A stretch of DNA of 64,000 nucleotides from Candidatus Methanomethylophilus alvi Mx1201 (lineage in GTDB: Archaea; Thermoplasmatota; Thermoplasmata; Methanomassiliicoccales; Methanomethylophilaceae), in assembly GCF_000300255.2 (NCBI RefSeq), contig NC_020913.1:494692-558691 (forward strand), given 5' to 3'. Below, piece after piece: positions 51,666-59,521 of the stretch. The notes below the pieces were generated by a model. It was not told the origin of the DNA. It ran no database searches and worked only from the letters and a program-made list of their open reading frames with translations. A program made the position numbers and the translations under genes. Numbering within the stretch: position 1 is the stretch's first letter; every line of letters starts with the position of its first letter.

Positions 51666-52096
51666 TCAGTCTGTTTTCGTGCCTTCATTCATGGCGGCAG
51701 GTATCTCCACGGCGTTGACGGCCAGACATATGATCGCTCCGAGGATCGCCATCCATACTCCTGCACCTGCATGTACGCCGCTCCCTTTGACCATGATCCA
51801 ATTCTGGAACAGCAGGCATAGGGCGATCACCGCGACGGCCATCAACGAGAAGATCACAAGCATGAACAGTCTGTCTCTTCCGGCAGGGCTAGGCATGATG
51901 ACCGATGCGGTCTTCAACAAGAGCAGGGCCGCTTCGATGATGGACACTATCCAAGGAATGGATTTCTCCCAGTCGTTCGTCGTTTTGAGGCTGCTTATGT
52001 CGAAACCGGTCTTGCTGACGGTTCCGAATGTGCCCCATGTCTGAAGATGGCGACTGCGATGAGCACTATCCCTGCTATGGTGAGCAGGTTCGTCAT
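51666..52096 (-). pseudogene. Small membrane protein interrupted by a frameshift
   Basis: From ATG 52096 the frame gives MTNLLTIAGIVLIAVAIF, a first membrane helix, then becomes meaningless at ~52045. Shifting one base at 52044-52050 continues with QTWGTFGTVSKTGFDISSLK, then the rest: SIPWIVSIIEAALLLLK and two further helices (RLFMLVIFSLMAVAVIALCL, GVWMAILGAIICLAVNAVEI). The layout of four helices with a short extracellular loop matches the neighbouring 160-residue protein (52277-52759), so the two are probably paralogues. One base is missing relative to an intact gene. Function unknown. Confidence 0.65.
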
Positions 52097-52234
52097 TCTA
52101 GAATCCGATCTTATCACTAACATTTCTCCCATCCGATTAAGGACGAGTTGATATGTCAACTACAAACAATATAACATTGCCGATTGATATGACGAATCAT
52201 TGTAACAAACGAAAAACGGTGTAAAAGCATGTTC

Positions 52235-52260
52235 GGGTCCGGTTTTTTACTTCCGGACCC
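52235..52260 (-). terminator. Hairpin downstream of the four-helix membrane-protein gene
   Basis: GGGTCCGG pairs with CCGGACCC around a loop rich in T (plus strand), 17 bases past the stop at 52277. Confidence 0.6.
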
Positions 52261-52276
52261 AGTGTAAATCAGTTTA

Positions 52277-52759
52277 TCAGTTCTTGTTGGCGAGCTTCTT
52301 GAACGCCTCGAAGGCCTGTCCGATGCTGAGGATCAGGGAGATGGCGGCACCGATGATGGCGACGTAGCATCCCATTCCGACCTTTACCTCCGCGACGGTG
52401 ATGCCGGCGGTGGCGAGGGTTCCGAAGATATCCCAGGTGATGAACAGGATACCGAGGACGAGGATGACGAGCGAGAGGACGAACACGATGATGGAAACGT
52501 ACTTCGCAAGCATCTCGGGTTTCATGTAGTCGACGATCTCAACGACGATCATTATGACCGCCAGTATGAGGGAGATAAGGGGTATGTTGGCCTGCCAGCC
52601 GTCGGTGTAGTCTCCAAGGTTCATTCCGCCGTAATTGGTGGTCCCTGTCAGCACTCCCTCGTAGGTTATCCATGTGAGGAATGCCGCAACAATAACGATG
52701 ACGGAACCGATGAAGGTCAGGAGCCCCATCATCTTTGCATCTAGTTTGAAATTTGCCAT
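52277..52759 (-). CDS. Four-helix membrane protein of unknown function
   Basis: The 160-residue protein has about four transmembrane helices (MGLLTFIGSVIVIVAAFLTW, IPLISLILAVIMIVVEIV, YVSIIVFVLSLVILVLGILF, and YVAIIGAAISLILSIGQAF) with a loop carrying TTNYGGMNLGDYTDGW between the first two. No enzymatic motif is present. Similar small proteins with the TW...G.N..D pattern are common in methanogens and unassigned. It stands between two hairpins. Confidence 0.7.
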   Translation of the reverse strand: MANFKLDAKMMGLLTFIGSVIVIVAAFLTWITYEGVLTGTTNYGGMNLGDYTDGWQANIPLISLILAVIMIVVEIVDYMKPEMLAKYVSIIVFVLSLVILVLGILFITWDIFGTLATAGITVAEVKVGMGCYVAIIGAAISLILSIGQAFEAFKKLANKN

Positions 52760-52910
52760 TTATAGCATCTCCATCCCGATTAGGGGTATTCCTTCACTAC
52801 GTTATGTTTAGTATATATACTACACTGTATGCCCGTTTTTCGACATTTTTGTAAGCCAGACAATGAGAACCTGTGTCCCAGTACGGCATATCTGCTTTTT
52901 CGGATAATAG

Positions 52911-52919
52911 TATTAAAAG
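52911..52919 (+). promoter_or_regulatory. TATA box of the superoxide reductase gene
   Basis: TATTAAAAG lies about 33-41 bases before ATG 52952. Confidence 0.5.
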
Positions 52920-52951
52920 AGAGTAGTACGATTCATATCCTGGTAACAACC

Positions 52952-53338
52952 ATGGCAGGAAAGATCGAGTTCTACAAATGCGCCAAGTGCGGAGAGATCA
53001 TCGAGAAGGACTATGCGGCAGGATGCGACTGCACTCCCGTCTGCTGCGGAGAGCCTATGGTAAAGCTCGAGGCGCAGACCGCCGATCCCGACGAGAACAA
53101 GCACGTCCCTTACATCGAGAAGGTCGACGGCGGGGTCCTCGTGAAGGTAGGGAAGTCCGCGGCACACCCCATGGAGCCCGACCACTACATCGTCTTCATC
53201 GAGATCTGCGCCGACGGGATCCTCATGAGGAAGTACCTCAAGCCCGGAGACAAGCCCGAGGCGTTCTTCAAGACCGATGCCAAGAAGGTCATCGCCTGGG
53301 AACTGTGCAACAAGCACGGCATCTGGACCTACCAGTAA
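52952..53338 (+). CDS. Superoxide reductase (desulfoferrodoxin, two-iron type)
   Basis: The 128-residue protein reduces superoxide to peroxide in anaerobes. The N-terminal desulforedoxin-like Fe(Cys)4 site is KCAKCGEIIE plus PVCCGEPM (residues ~8-34); the catalytic Fe(His)4Cys site is HPMEPDHYIVFIE near residue 67 and LCNKHGIW near the C-terminus. The lysine/glutamate loop before HPM is KVGKSAAHPM. ATG 52952 gives MAGKIEFYKCAKCGE; longer frames upstream overlap the promoter. It is monocistronic. Confidence 0.95.
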   Translation: MAGKIEFYKCAKCGEIIEKDYAAGCDCTPVCCGEPMVKLEAQTADPDENKHVPYIEKVDGGVLVKVGKSAAHPMEPDHYIVFIEICADGILMRKYLKPGDKPEAFFKTDAKKVIAWELCNKHGIWTYQ

Positions 53339-53344
53339 ACATAT

Positions 53345-53366
53345 TTCCGGGCAGGGATGCCCGGAA
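53345..53366 (+). terminator. Hairpin terminator after superoxide reductase
   Basis: TTCCGGGCA GGGA TGCCCGGAA forms a perfect 9-bp stem seven bases after the stop. Confidence 0.7.
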
Positions 53367-53467
53367 CATACCATTATCCAATCCTATTATCGCGGTCCTG
53401 CGAGCATTATTTATCTGGTGTCTCTTATTTTCGTTAGGTTGCGGGATGACATCCCGAGGTGTTCGAA

Positions 53468-53926
53468 ATGGCGGAGAAATATGAGCCGAAGGCTACAGCC
53501 CGGCATAAACAGATGGCCAAATCCAAGGAGCAGGAGGTCGAGGCCAAGAAGAACAGGTACGAGCACGAGAAGGTCGCGCTCAGGAAGTACAGGGACGAAC
53601 GCAAGCAGGCCCTGAAAGCCGTCCCCAAGGAAGACCGTCCCGCCGAGAAGGAGAAGACCCAGGCGGAGGTCGAGAAGAGGAAGGCCCTCATCGCCAGGTA
53701 CCGTGACGAGTACAAGTCCTCCAGTAAAGCCCTCAAGGAGGAGAAGAAGGCCAAGAAGAAGGCCGAGCACGAGAGCAGGGTACAGATCGAGTTCATAGAC
53801 GAGAAGGACAGTCCCGAACCCGAACCCGAGGTCTCCCCCGACGGGACCCCGGTCAAGGAGAAGAGGATCACCGTGGAATTCAGATCCGATGTGCCAGACA
53901 AGGATCGGGACACCGACGGCAAATGA
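53468..53926 (+). CDS. Lysine/glutamate-rich coiled-coil protein
   Basis: The 152-residue protein is highly charged, with a long predicted helix (residues ~1-100, e.g. KKNRYEHEKVALRKYRDERK and EEKKAKKKAEHESRV), then an acidic Pro-rich stretch (SPEPEPEVSPDG). No catalytic motif or signal peptide is present. ATG 53468 is preferred to the GTG at 53459. The composition suggests nucleic-acid or protein binding, but no family is recognised. TGTGCCAGA motifs lie at its 3' end (53890-53898) and just downstream (53961-53969). Confidence 0.6.
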   Translation: MAEKYEPKATARHKQMAKSKEQEVEAKKNRYEHEKVALRKYRDERKQALKAVPKEDRPAEKEKTQAEVEKRKALIARYRDEYKSSSKALKEEKKAKKKAEHESRVQIEFIDEKDSPEPEPEVSPDGTPVKEKRITVEFRSDVPDKDRDTDGK

Positions 53927-53933
53927 CCGTACA

Positions 53934-53953
53934 GGCGGGGCATAAGCCCCGCC
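53934..53953 (+). terminator. Hairpin terminator before the leu operon
   Basis: GGCGGGGC ATAA GCCCCGCC forms a perfect 8-bp stem seven bases after the coiled-coil gene stop. Confidence 0.65.
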
Positions 53954-54061
53954 CACGGCATGTGCCAGATATTTTATTTCCAATGCCGGTCGCTACATTC
54001 CGGCCGTATGCGTATTTTATGTTTCCTCGCGTGCGTGCCCGCGCGTTCCCGTGCAATAATA

Positions 54062-54068
54062 TTTATAA
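54062..54068 (+). promoter_or_regulatory. TATA box of the leu operon
   Basis: TTTATAA within AATAATATTTATAACAT is the strongest TATA box in the gap. A start site ~25 bases downstream (about 54090) places the Shine-Dalgarno and leader reading frame at the 5' end of the transcript. Confidence 0.6.
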
Positions 54069-54109
54069 CATAAACCGATGGCATTCTTACCGTTCAAGGA
54101 GATTCGAAA

Positions 54110-54151
54110 ATGATCTTCACCGATTCCGCAGACCTTCTTCTTCTCGAGTAA
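54110..54151 (+). CDS. Putative leucine-rich leader peptide of the leu operon
   Basis: ATG 54110 opens a 13-codon frame, MIFTDSADLLLLE, that contains four consecutive leucine codons (CTT CTT CTT CTC) just before TAA 54149-54151. A near-perfect Shine-Dalgarno AAGGAGAT (54096-54103) lies seven bases upstream, which is unusual here since many genes look leaderless. The stop is 36 bases before leuA. The TTCTC within the leucine codons can pair with GAGAA at 54065+100 (54165-54169), so ribosome position could alter leader folding. The layout is that of a bacterial leu attenuator; operation in an archaeon is inference. Confidence 0.6.
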   Translation: MIFTDSADLLLLE

Positions 54152-54187
54152 GATCAGCGGAGCGGAGAACGGTTTGGTGGTTTTAAC

Positions 54188-55789
54188 ATGACTCAACAAA
54201 CCAGTGAAAGCGCTCAAAAGTTGGAAGAGATGTTCGCGATAAGTCCGTACAACCAGCTTGCGCTCTCTGGTGTGGGACCCATCAAAGATGTCAAGATCTT
54301 CGATACCACGCTGAGGGACGGCGAGCAGGCCCCGGGAATCGCACTGAGCCCGGATGACAAAGTACGCATCGCACAGGCCCTCGACAGCCTCGGTACCGAC
54401 ATAATAGAGGCAGGGTTCGCCGCTTCCAGCGACATCGAGAAGGAGACCCTGAGACAGATAAAGGACCTGAACCTGAACGCGACCGTATGTTCTCTGGCCC
54501 GTTCCGTCCACAAGGATATAGACGCGGTCATAGACTCCGGCCTGGATTACATCCACACGTTCATCGCCACATCCGACCTGCATATGCAGTACAAGCTGAA
54601 GATGACCCCCGAGCAGGTCAAGGAGAGGGCCGTCGATGCGGTGGAGTATGCCAGGGAGCACGGCCTGGAGGTCATGTTCTCCTGCGAGGATGCGACCAGG
54701 TCCAGGATGGACTTCATGAAGGAGATCCTGCTGGCCGTCCAGGAGGCCGGGGCCTCCTCCGTCAACATCCCGGACACCGTCGGTGTGATCATCCCCAAGG
54801 CATACGGGAACATGATCGCGGAGCTGCATAAGACCCTGAAGATCCCGATCTCCGTCCATTGCCACAACGATATGGGACTGGCCCTGGCCAATTCCCTGGC
54901 CGCGGTGGAGAACGGGGCCACGATCGTCCAGGGATGCGTCAACGGTTTCGGCGAGAGGACCGGCAACGTCGCCCTGGAGGAGGTCGCCGTCAACCTGTTC
55001 GCCAATTACGGCGTGAAGACATACGACCTGAGCAAGATCTCGGAGACCTCCGCACTGATCGAGAGGATAACCGGGTTCTCCATGGCCGCCAACAAGCCCA
55101 TCGTAGGGAGGAACGCCTTCGCCCACGAGTCCGGGATACATGTCCATGGCATAATGAACAACACCGCCACCTATGAGCCGTTCCTGCCCGAGGTGGTGGG
55201 CGCAAAGAGGCGTCTGGTGGTCGGAAAGCTGTCCGGATCCCATGCGGTCGAGGGGAAGCTGGAGGAGATGGGCGTCAAATTCCCTGCGGAGCACATCGAC
55301 GAGCTGATGGAAGCCGTGAAGAAGATGTCCATCAGCGGGAAGGAGATCACAGACGCGGAACTGATGGCCATCGCCGACGACATAATGTGGAAGAAGTCCA
55401 CCGAGAGGAAGGAGTGCGTCCTGGACGAGCTGACGGTCATCACCGGCAGGTCCACGACCCCCACGGCCACCGTGACCATAACCAAGGCCGATGGCAGCAA
55501 GGTGACCGTCGCCGATACCGGCGTAGGGCCGGTAAACGCGGCCGTCAACGCGATAAGGAAGGCCGTCAACAGCAACATGACGATGGAGGAGTACAAGCTG
55601 TCCGCCATAACCGGCGAGAGCGACTCCATGTGTCAGGTCGCGGTGACGATGAAGAACGTCCAGAACGACGGGAACATATCCTTCGGCAGGGCCGTCGGTA
55701 TGGACATCGTCGAGACGTCCGTGGATGCCACCATGGCGGCCATAAACAGGGATTTCGCCCGCGTGAAACACGATAAGAAGGAATGCTAA
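54188..55789 (+). CDS. leuA: 2-Isopropylmalate synthase (LeuA/CimA family)
   Basis: The 533-residue enzyme condenses acetyl-CoA with 2-oxoisovalerate as the first step of leucine synthesis. DTTLRDGEQAPGIAL near residue 39 is the HMGL-like signature, HCHNDMGLALANSLAA near residue 224 and NGFGERTGNVALEE near residue 255 complete the active site. Residues ~390-530 form the LeuA allosteric domain (feedback regulation by leucine). Citramalate synthase (CimA, isoleucine route) is a close relative; the leuCDB genes immediately following serve either pathway, but the leucine-rich leader favours LeuA. Confidence 0.9.
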   Translation: MTQQTSESAQKLEEMFAISPYNQLALSGVGPIKDVKIFDTTLRDGEQAPGIALSPDDKVRIAQALDSLGTDIIEAGFAASSDIEKETLRQIKDLNLNATVCSLARSVHKDIDAVIDSGLDYIHTFIATSDLHMQYKLKMTPEQVKERAVDAVEYAREHGLEVMFSCEDATRSRMDFMKEILLAVQEAGASSVNIPDTVGVIIPKAYGNMIAELHKTLKIPISVHCHNDMGLALANSLAAVENGATIVQGCVNGFGERTGNVALEEVAVNLFANYGVKTYDLSKISETSALIERITGFSMAANKPIVGRNAFAHESGIHVHGIMNNTATYEPFLPEVVGAKRRLVVGKLSGSHAVEGKLEEMGVKFPAEHIDELMEAVKKMSISGKEITDAELMAIADDIMWKKSTERKECVLDELTVITGRSTTPTATVTITKADGSKVTVADTGVGPVNAAVNAIRKAVNSNMTMEEYKLSAITGESDSMCQVAVTMKNVQNDGNISFGRAVGMDIVETSVDATMAAINRDFARVKHDKKEC

Positions 55790-57049
55790 ATGGGAAAGAC
55801 AATCGCAGAGAAGATCCTGTCCGAGCATTCGCACACCGATGCGAAGGCCGGACAGATCGTGGTGGCCGACGTCGATTTCGTCATGGTGAACGATGTCACC
55901 GGCCCCATAGCTTTCAGGAAATACGACGAGATAAACAACGGCAAGATGTTCAAGGAGAGGATGGTCCTCATCCCCGACCATTACGTCCCTAACAAGGACA
56001 TCGCATCCGCGGTGCAGGCCAAGGAGATGAGGGACTTCGTGAGGAAACACGACCTCCCCAACTACTTCGAGATCGGGAAGGGCGGCGTCTGCCACCAGCT
56101 GATGGTGGAGGAGGGGTTCGCCGCTCCCGGGAGACTCATCGTAGGGGCCGATTCCCACACCTGCACGTACGGTGCCGTCAACGCCCTCTCCACCGGTATC
56201 GGCTCCACCGAGGCCGGGGTCGTGTTCGCCACCGGGAAACTGTGGTTCAAGGTCCCCGAGTCCATCAAGGTGGAACTGACCGGAAAGTTCAGGAAACATG
56301 TCGGAGGAAAGGACCTGATCCTGAAGATCATCTCCGACATCGGGGTGGACGGGGCCAACTACAAGGCCTTCGAGTTCTGCGGGGAGGGTGTGCACAACAT
56401 GTCGGTCCCCGACAGGCTCGCCGTGTCCAACATGGCGATCGAGGCCGGCGGGAAGGCGGGCATATTCCCTTGCGACGACAAGACCGAGGAGTACATCAAG
56501 GACTTCGTAAGAGGGGACTACACCCCCGTGGAGGCAGATCCCGACGCGCAGTACTGCCGCGTCCTGAAATACGACCTCTCCGAGCTGGAGTCCATGGTCG
56601 CGTTCCCGCATCTGCCCAGCAACGGACATGCGGTGAAGGACGTCGACGTGAAGATCGACCAGGCCTACCTCGGCAGCTGTACCAACGGCCGTATCGAGGA
56701 CATGAGGGTCGCCGCGGAGATAATCAAGGGAAGGAAGGTCGCCGACGGGGTCCGCTTTATCGTCGTCCCCGCTTCCCAGAGGGTCTACAGGGCCATGGTG
56801 GACGAAGGTCTGATGGACATATTCCTGGATGCCGGAGCGTTCGTATCAGGTCCCACCTGCGGTGCCTGCCTCGGAGGATACATGGGCATCCTGGCGGCCG
56901 GCGAGAGGGCGGTCTCCAGCACCAACAGGAACTTCATCGGGCGCATGGGGGACAAGGCCTCCGAGGTCTACCTCGCAGGTCCTGAGGTGGTGGCGGCATC
57001 CGCCATCGCCGGGAAGATAGTCACGCCCGCACAGCTGGAGGGGAACTGA
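55790..57049 (+). CDS. leuC: 3-Isopropylmalate dehydratase large subunit
   Basis: The 419-residue aconitase-family subunit has the [4Fe-4S] ligands in YLGSCTNGRIEDM near residue 295 and GPTCGACLGGYMGIL near residue 354, with GADSHTCTYGAVNAL near residue 118. The archaeal-type short large subunit pairs with a separate small subunit. The ATG directly follows the leuA stop without spacing. Homoaconitase of the same family is possible, but context supports leucine (or citramalate) metabolism. Confidence 0.92.
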   Translation: MGKTIAEKILSEHSHTDAKAGQIVVADVDFVMVNDVTGPIAFRKYDEINNGKMFKERMVLIPDHYVPNKDIASAVQAKEMRDFVRKHDLPNYFEIGKGGVCHQLMVEEGFAAPGRLIVGADSHTCTYGAVNALSTGIGSTEAGVVFATGKLWFKVPESIKVELTGKFRKHVGGKDLILKIISDIGVDGANYKAFEFCGEGVHNMSVPDRLAVSNMAIEAGGKAGIFPCDDKTEEYIKDFVRGDYTPVEADPDAQYCRVLKYDLSELESMVAFPHLPSNGHAVKDVDVKIDQAYLGSCTNGRIEDMRVAAEIIKGRKVADGVRFIVVPASQRVYRAMVDEGLMDIFLDAGAFVSGPTCGACLGGYMGILAAGERAVSSTNRNFIGRMGDKASEVYLAGPEVVAASAIAGKIVTPAQLEGN

Positions 57050-57541
57050 ATGGTGTCCAAGACAGTGGAAGGAAAGGTATGGAGGTTCGGCGACGACGTC
57101 GATACCGACCAGATCATACCGGCCGAGCGTCTCGTATCCACGAACCTCGACCATCTCAACGACTTCATATTCGAGAAGGTAAGGCCCGGCTTCGGGCCCA
57201 TGGTAGGGAAGGGCGACATCCTGGTCGCTGGGAAGAACTTCGGGTGCGGCTCCTCCAGGGAGCACGCCCCCCTGTCCCTGATGGAGGCGGGATTCAGCTG
57301 CATAGTGGCCGAGTCCTTTGCCCGCATCTTCTACAGGAACTCGATGAACATCGGTCTCCTCCTGGTGGAGTGCAAGACCGATGCGAAGGAGGGTGACGTG
57401 GTGAAGGTGAGCATCGGCGACGGGACCGTCACCGACGAGACCTCCGGCGAGCAGTGGACGTTCGAGAAATATCCGCCTTTCATCGCCCAGCTCATCGATG
57501 CCGGCGGCATCGTCAACCTGGTCAAGGAGGGGAGATTCTGA
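57050..57541 (+). CDS. leuD: 3-Isopropylmalate dehydratase small subunit
   Basis: The 163-residue swivel-domain subunit contains VWRFGDDVDTDQIIPAERLV at the start and the substrate-binding GKNFGCGSSREHAPLSLM near residue 61, then VAESFARIFYRNSMNIGLLL. The gene begins on the base after the leuC stop and its own stop is shared with the next start (CTGA). Confidence 0.92.
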   Translation: MVSKTVEGKVWRFGDDVDTDQIIPAERLVSTNLDHLNDFIFEKVRPGFGPMVGKGDILVAGKNFGCGSSREHAPLSLMEAGFSCIVAESFARIFYRNSMNIGLLLVECKTDAKEGDVVKVSIGDGTVTDETSGEQWTFEKYPPFIAQLIDAGGIVNLVKEGRF

Positions 57542-58659
57542 AGCACTTCGCCATCGTCCCCGGGGACGGTATCGGACCCGAGGTCGTCAAGGTCGGGACC
57601 GACTGCATGGAGGCCCTCTGCGAGATCTCCAGCTTCGATTTCGACGGAGAACTCTTCAACATCGGAGGGCAGAGGTATCTCGAGACCGGGGAGCTCCTCA
57701 CTGACCAGGACATCTCCGACCTGAAAAAGAAGGATGCGATCTACTTCGGGGCCATCGGGGACCCGAGGATCAAACCCGGGATACTGGAAGGAGGCATCCT
57801 CCTCAAGATGAGGGCGGTCTTCGACCAGTACATAAACCTCCGCCCCGTCACCTCCTGGTTCCCGTACGTCCCTCTCAAGAGGGAGGTGCCCTTCGACATC
57901 CACTTCCTCAGGGAGAACACCGAGGACTTCTACATGGGTCTCGGGGCGAAGCTCAGGAAGGACAACGGATACAGGGCGGAGATAGGGGTCAAGAGGGAGT
58001 CCTACGACATGGGATTCGACATCAAAGCGGAGCCTTCGGAGGACGACGAATACTCCATAGAGGTCGGTCTCCTCTCCAGGAAGGGTGTGACCCGTTTCGC
58101 CGACTACGCCTTCAAGTATGCGCAGGCGAGGGGAGAGGACAAGGTCACCCTCGTGGACAAGGCCAATGTCATCACCAACAACTACGGGATGCAGAGGGAG
58201 ATCTTCCAGCAGAAGGCCGACGAGTACGGGATGAAGCTCGATTTCATGTTCGTCGACGCGATGAGCATGGCCATGATCGTCCGTCCCGAGACCTTCGGCA
58301 CCGTGGCGGTCCCCAACCTCTTCGGGGACATACTCACCGACCTCGGTGCACAGCTGCAGGGAGGACTCGGAATGGGTGGCAGCGGGAACATCAACCCGCA
58401 CGGTCTCAGCATGTTCGAGCCCATCCACGGGTCCGCTCCGGACATCGCCGGCCAGGGCAAGGCGAACCCCATCGCCGCGGTCCTCGCCGCCGAGATGCTC
58501 CTCGACAACCAGGGATTCCCCGAAGAAGGCAGGATGCTCCATGCGGCCGTGAGGCATTGCCTCGACACCATGCAGGTCACCCCCGACCTCGGCGGCAAGC
58601 TGAGGACCGAGGAGGTCGGCAAGGCCATGGTGGACTTCATCCTCAACCAGAAGAAGTGA
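57538..58659 (+). CDS. leuB: 3-Isopropylmalate dehydrogenase family, probable CTG start
   Basis: The 373-residue oxidative decarboxylase shows KHFAIVPGDGIGPEV at the start, LRENTEDFYMGLG near residue 123, KANVITNNYGMQREIF (catalytic Lys) near residue 207, and DAMSMAMIVRPETFGTVAVP plus NLFGDILTDLGAQLQGGLG. The frame has no ATG/GTG/TTG before residue 2; the codon before AAG-CAC is CTG 57538-57540, overlapping the leuD stop as CTGA and preceded by AAGGAGG (57524-57530) at seven bases. A CTG start is therefore likely. Isocitrate or tartrate dehydrogenase relatives exist; location supports isopropylmalate. Confidence 0.9.
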   Translation: MKHFAIVPGDGIGPEVVKVGTDCMEALCEISSFDFDGELFNIGGQRYLETGELLTDQDISDLKKKDAIYFGAIGDPRIKPGILEGGILLKMRAVFDQYINLRPVTSWFPYVPLKREVPFDIHFLRENTEDFYMGLGAKLRKDNGYRAEIGVKRESYDMGFDIKAEPSEDDEYSIEVGLLSRKGVTRFADYAFKYAQARGEDKVTLVDKANVITNNYGMQREIFQQKADEYGMKLDFMFVDAMSMAMIVRPETFGTVAVPNLFGDILTDLGAQLQGGLGMGGSGNINPHGLSMFEPIHGSAPDIAGQGKANPIAAVLAAEMLLDNQGFPEEGRMLHAAVRHCLDTMQVTPDLGGKLRTEEVGKAMVDFILNQKK

Positions 58660-58922
58660 GGGCCTTGCTGGAACTCGAGCTTCGTTTCCAATATGCCGAC
58701 GGGAGGACCGCGGAATCGGTCCTCTCCGCCGTATCCCCGGAGAACGGGGGATATGTGGAGGCGAGGCTCGAGGGAAACACCATAATCTACAGGATGTCGG
58801 CGGAGAACGCCGGCAGACTCCGCAATACCGCGGACGACCTCATGGCATGCATAAAGGTCGCAGAGGACGCCGCAGGCCTGGTATCGGAAGACTCCTCCGG
58901 ATCGGAGGAGAGGTCCGGATAA
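58656..58922 (+). CDS. pcc1: KEOPS complex subunit Pcc1
   Basis: From GTG 58656, overlapping the leuB stop as GTGA, the protein is 88 residues: LELELRFQYADGRTAESVL, then ENGGYVEARLEGNTIIYRMS and RLRNTADDLMACIKVAE. This is the CTAG/Pcc1 fold, the dimerising subunit of KEOPS for tRNA t6A synthesis. A TTG at 58665 is an alternative start. Its translational coupling to leucine genes is probably coincidental packing, or it could tie t6A formation to amino-acid supply (inference). Confidence 0.8.
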   Translation: MRALLELELRFQYADGRTAESVLSAVSPENGGYVEARLEGNTIIYRMSAENAGRLRNTADDLMACIKVAEDAAGLVSEDSSGSEERSG

Positions 58923-58975
58923 GTACGTACGTAACTTTTTATGCGTACCGATGCGATACGGAAGGAGCGATACAG

Positions 58976-59518
58976 ATGGCCAAGAAGATCCTCATAATCT
59001 CTACAAGCCTCAGGAAGGACAGCAACTCGGAGATCCTCGCACACGAGTTCGAGAAAGGGGCCAAGGAGGCCGGGAACGAGGTCGAGTTCGTCTCCCTCAA
59101 GGGGAAGAGGATCGCGTTCTGCAACGGATGCGGCATGTGCCAGAAGACGGGTCGCTGCAACATCAGGGACGACGCCAATGCGATCGTCGATAAGATGGCG
59201 AGGTCCGAGGTCATCGTGTGGGCCGCCCCCATATACTATTACGAGATGCCGGGGCAGATGAAGACCCTCATAGACCGTGCCAACTGTCTGTTCTGTACAG
59301 AGAATGCGATCAGGGAGACCTATGTGCTCATGACGTGTTCCGACGAGAGCCAGACTGCTGTGGACGGACCTCTCAAGGGGGTTTCCGGATGGGTCAGATG
59401 CCTTCAGGGCGTAGAGTTGAAGGGGCATGTATGTGCCACATCGACCACCGAACCCAACACCGTCCTCGAATCCCCGGCATTCATGCAGGCATACAACCTC
59501 GGTAAGAGCATAGAATGA
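58976..59518 (+). CDS. Flavodoxin family NAD(P)H-dependent oxidoreductase
   Basis: The 180-residue protein begins KKILIISTSLRKDSNSEILA (FMN phosphate loop), and has CNGCGMCQKTGRCNIRDD near residue 47 (cysteine cluster typical of iron-sulfur flavoprotein-like reductases), then IVWAAPIYYYEMPGQMKTLI. A Shine-Dalgarno GGAAGGAG (58960-58967) lies 8 bases before ATG 58976, and a TATA-like CTTTTTATGC about 35 bases before. It would transfer electrons from NAD(P)H to an unknown acceptor. TGTGCCAGA at 59136-59144 overlaps the MCQK codons. Confidence 0.85.
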   Translation: MAKKILIISTSLRKDSNSEILAHEFEKGAKEAGNEVEFVSLKGKRIAFCNGCGMCQKTGRCNIRDDANAIVDKMARSEVIVWAAPIYYYEMPGQMKTLIDRANCLFCTENAIRETYVLMTCSDESQTAVDGPLKGVSGWVRCLQGVELKGHVCATSTTEPNTVLESPAFMQAYNLGKSIE

Positions 59519-59521
59519 GAT

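Noticed and set aside
54017..56629. 870-residue open frame on the minus strand
   Set aside because: It is antisense to leuA and leuC and has the His/Gly/Val-rich composition of a non-coding shadow of GC-rich genes.
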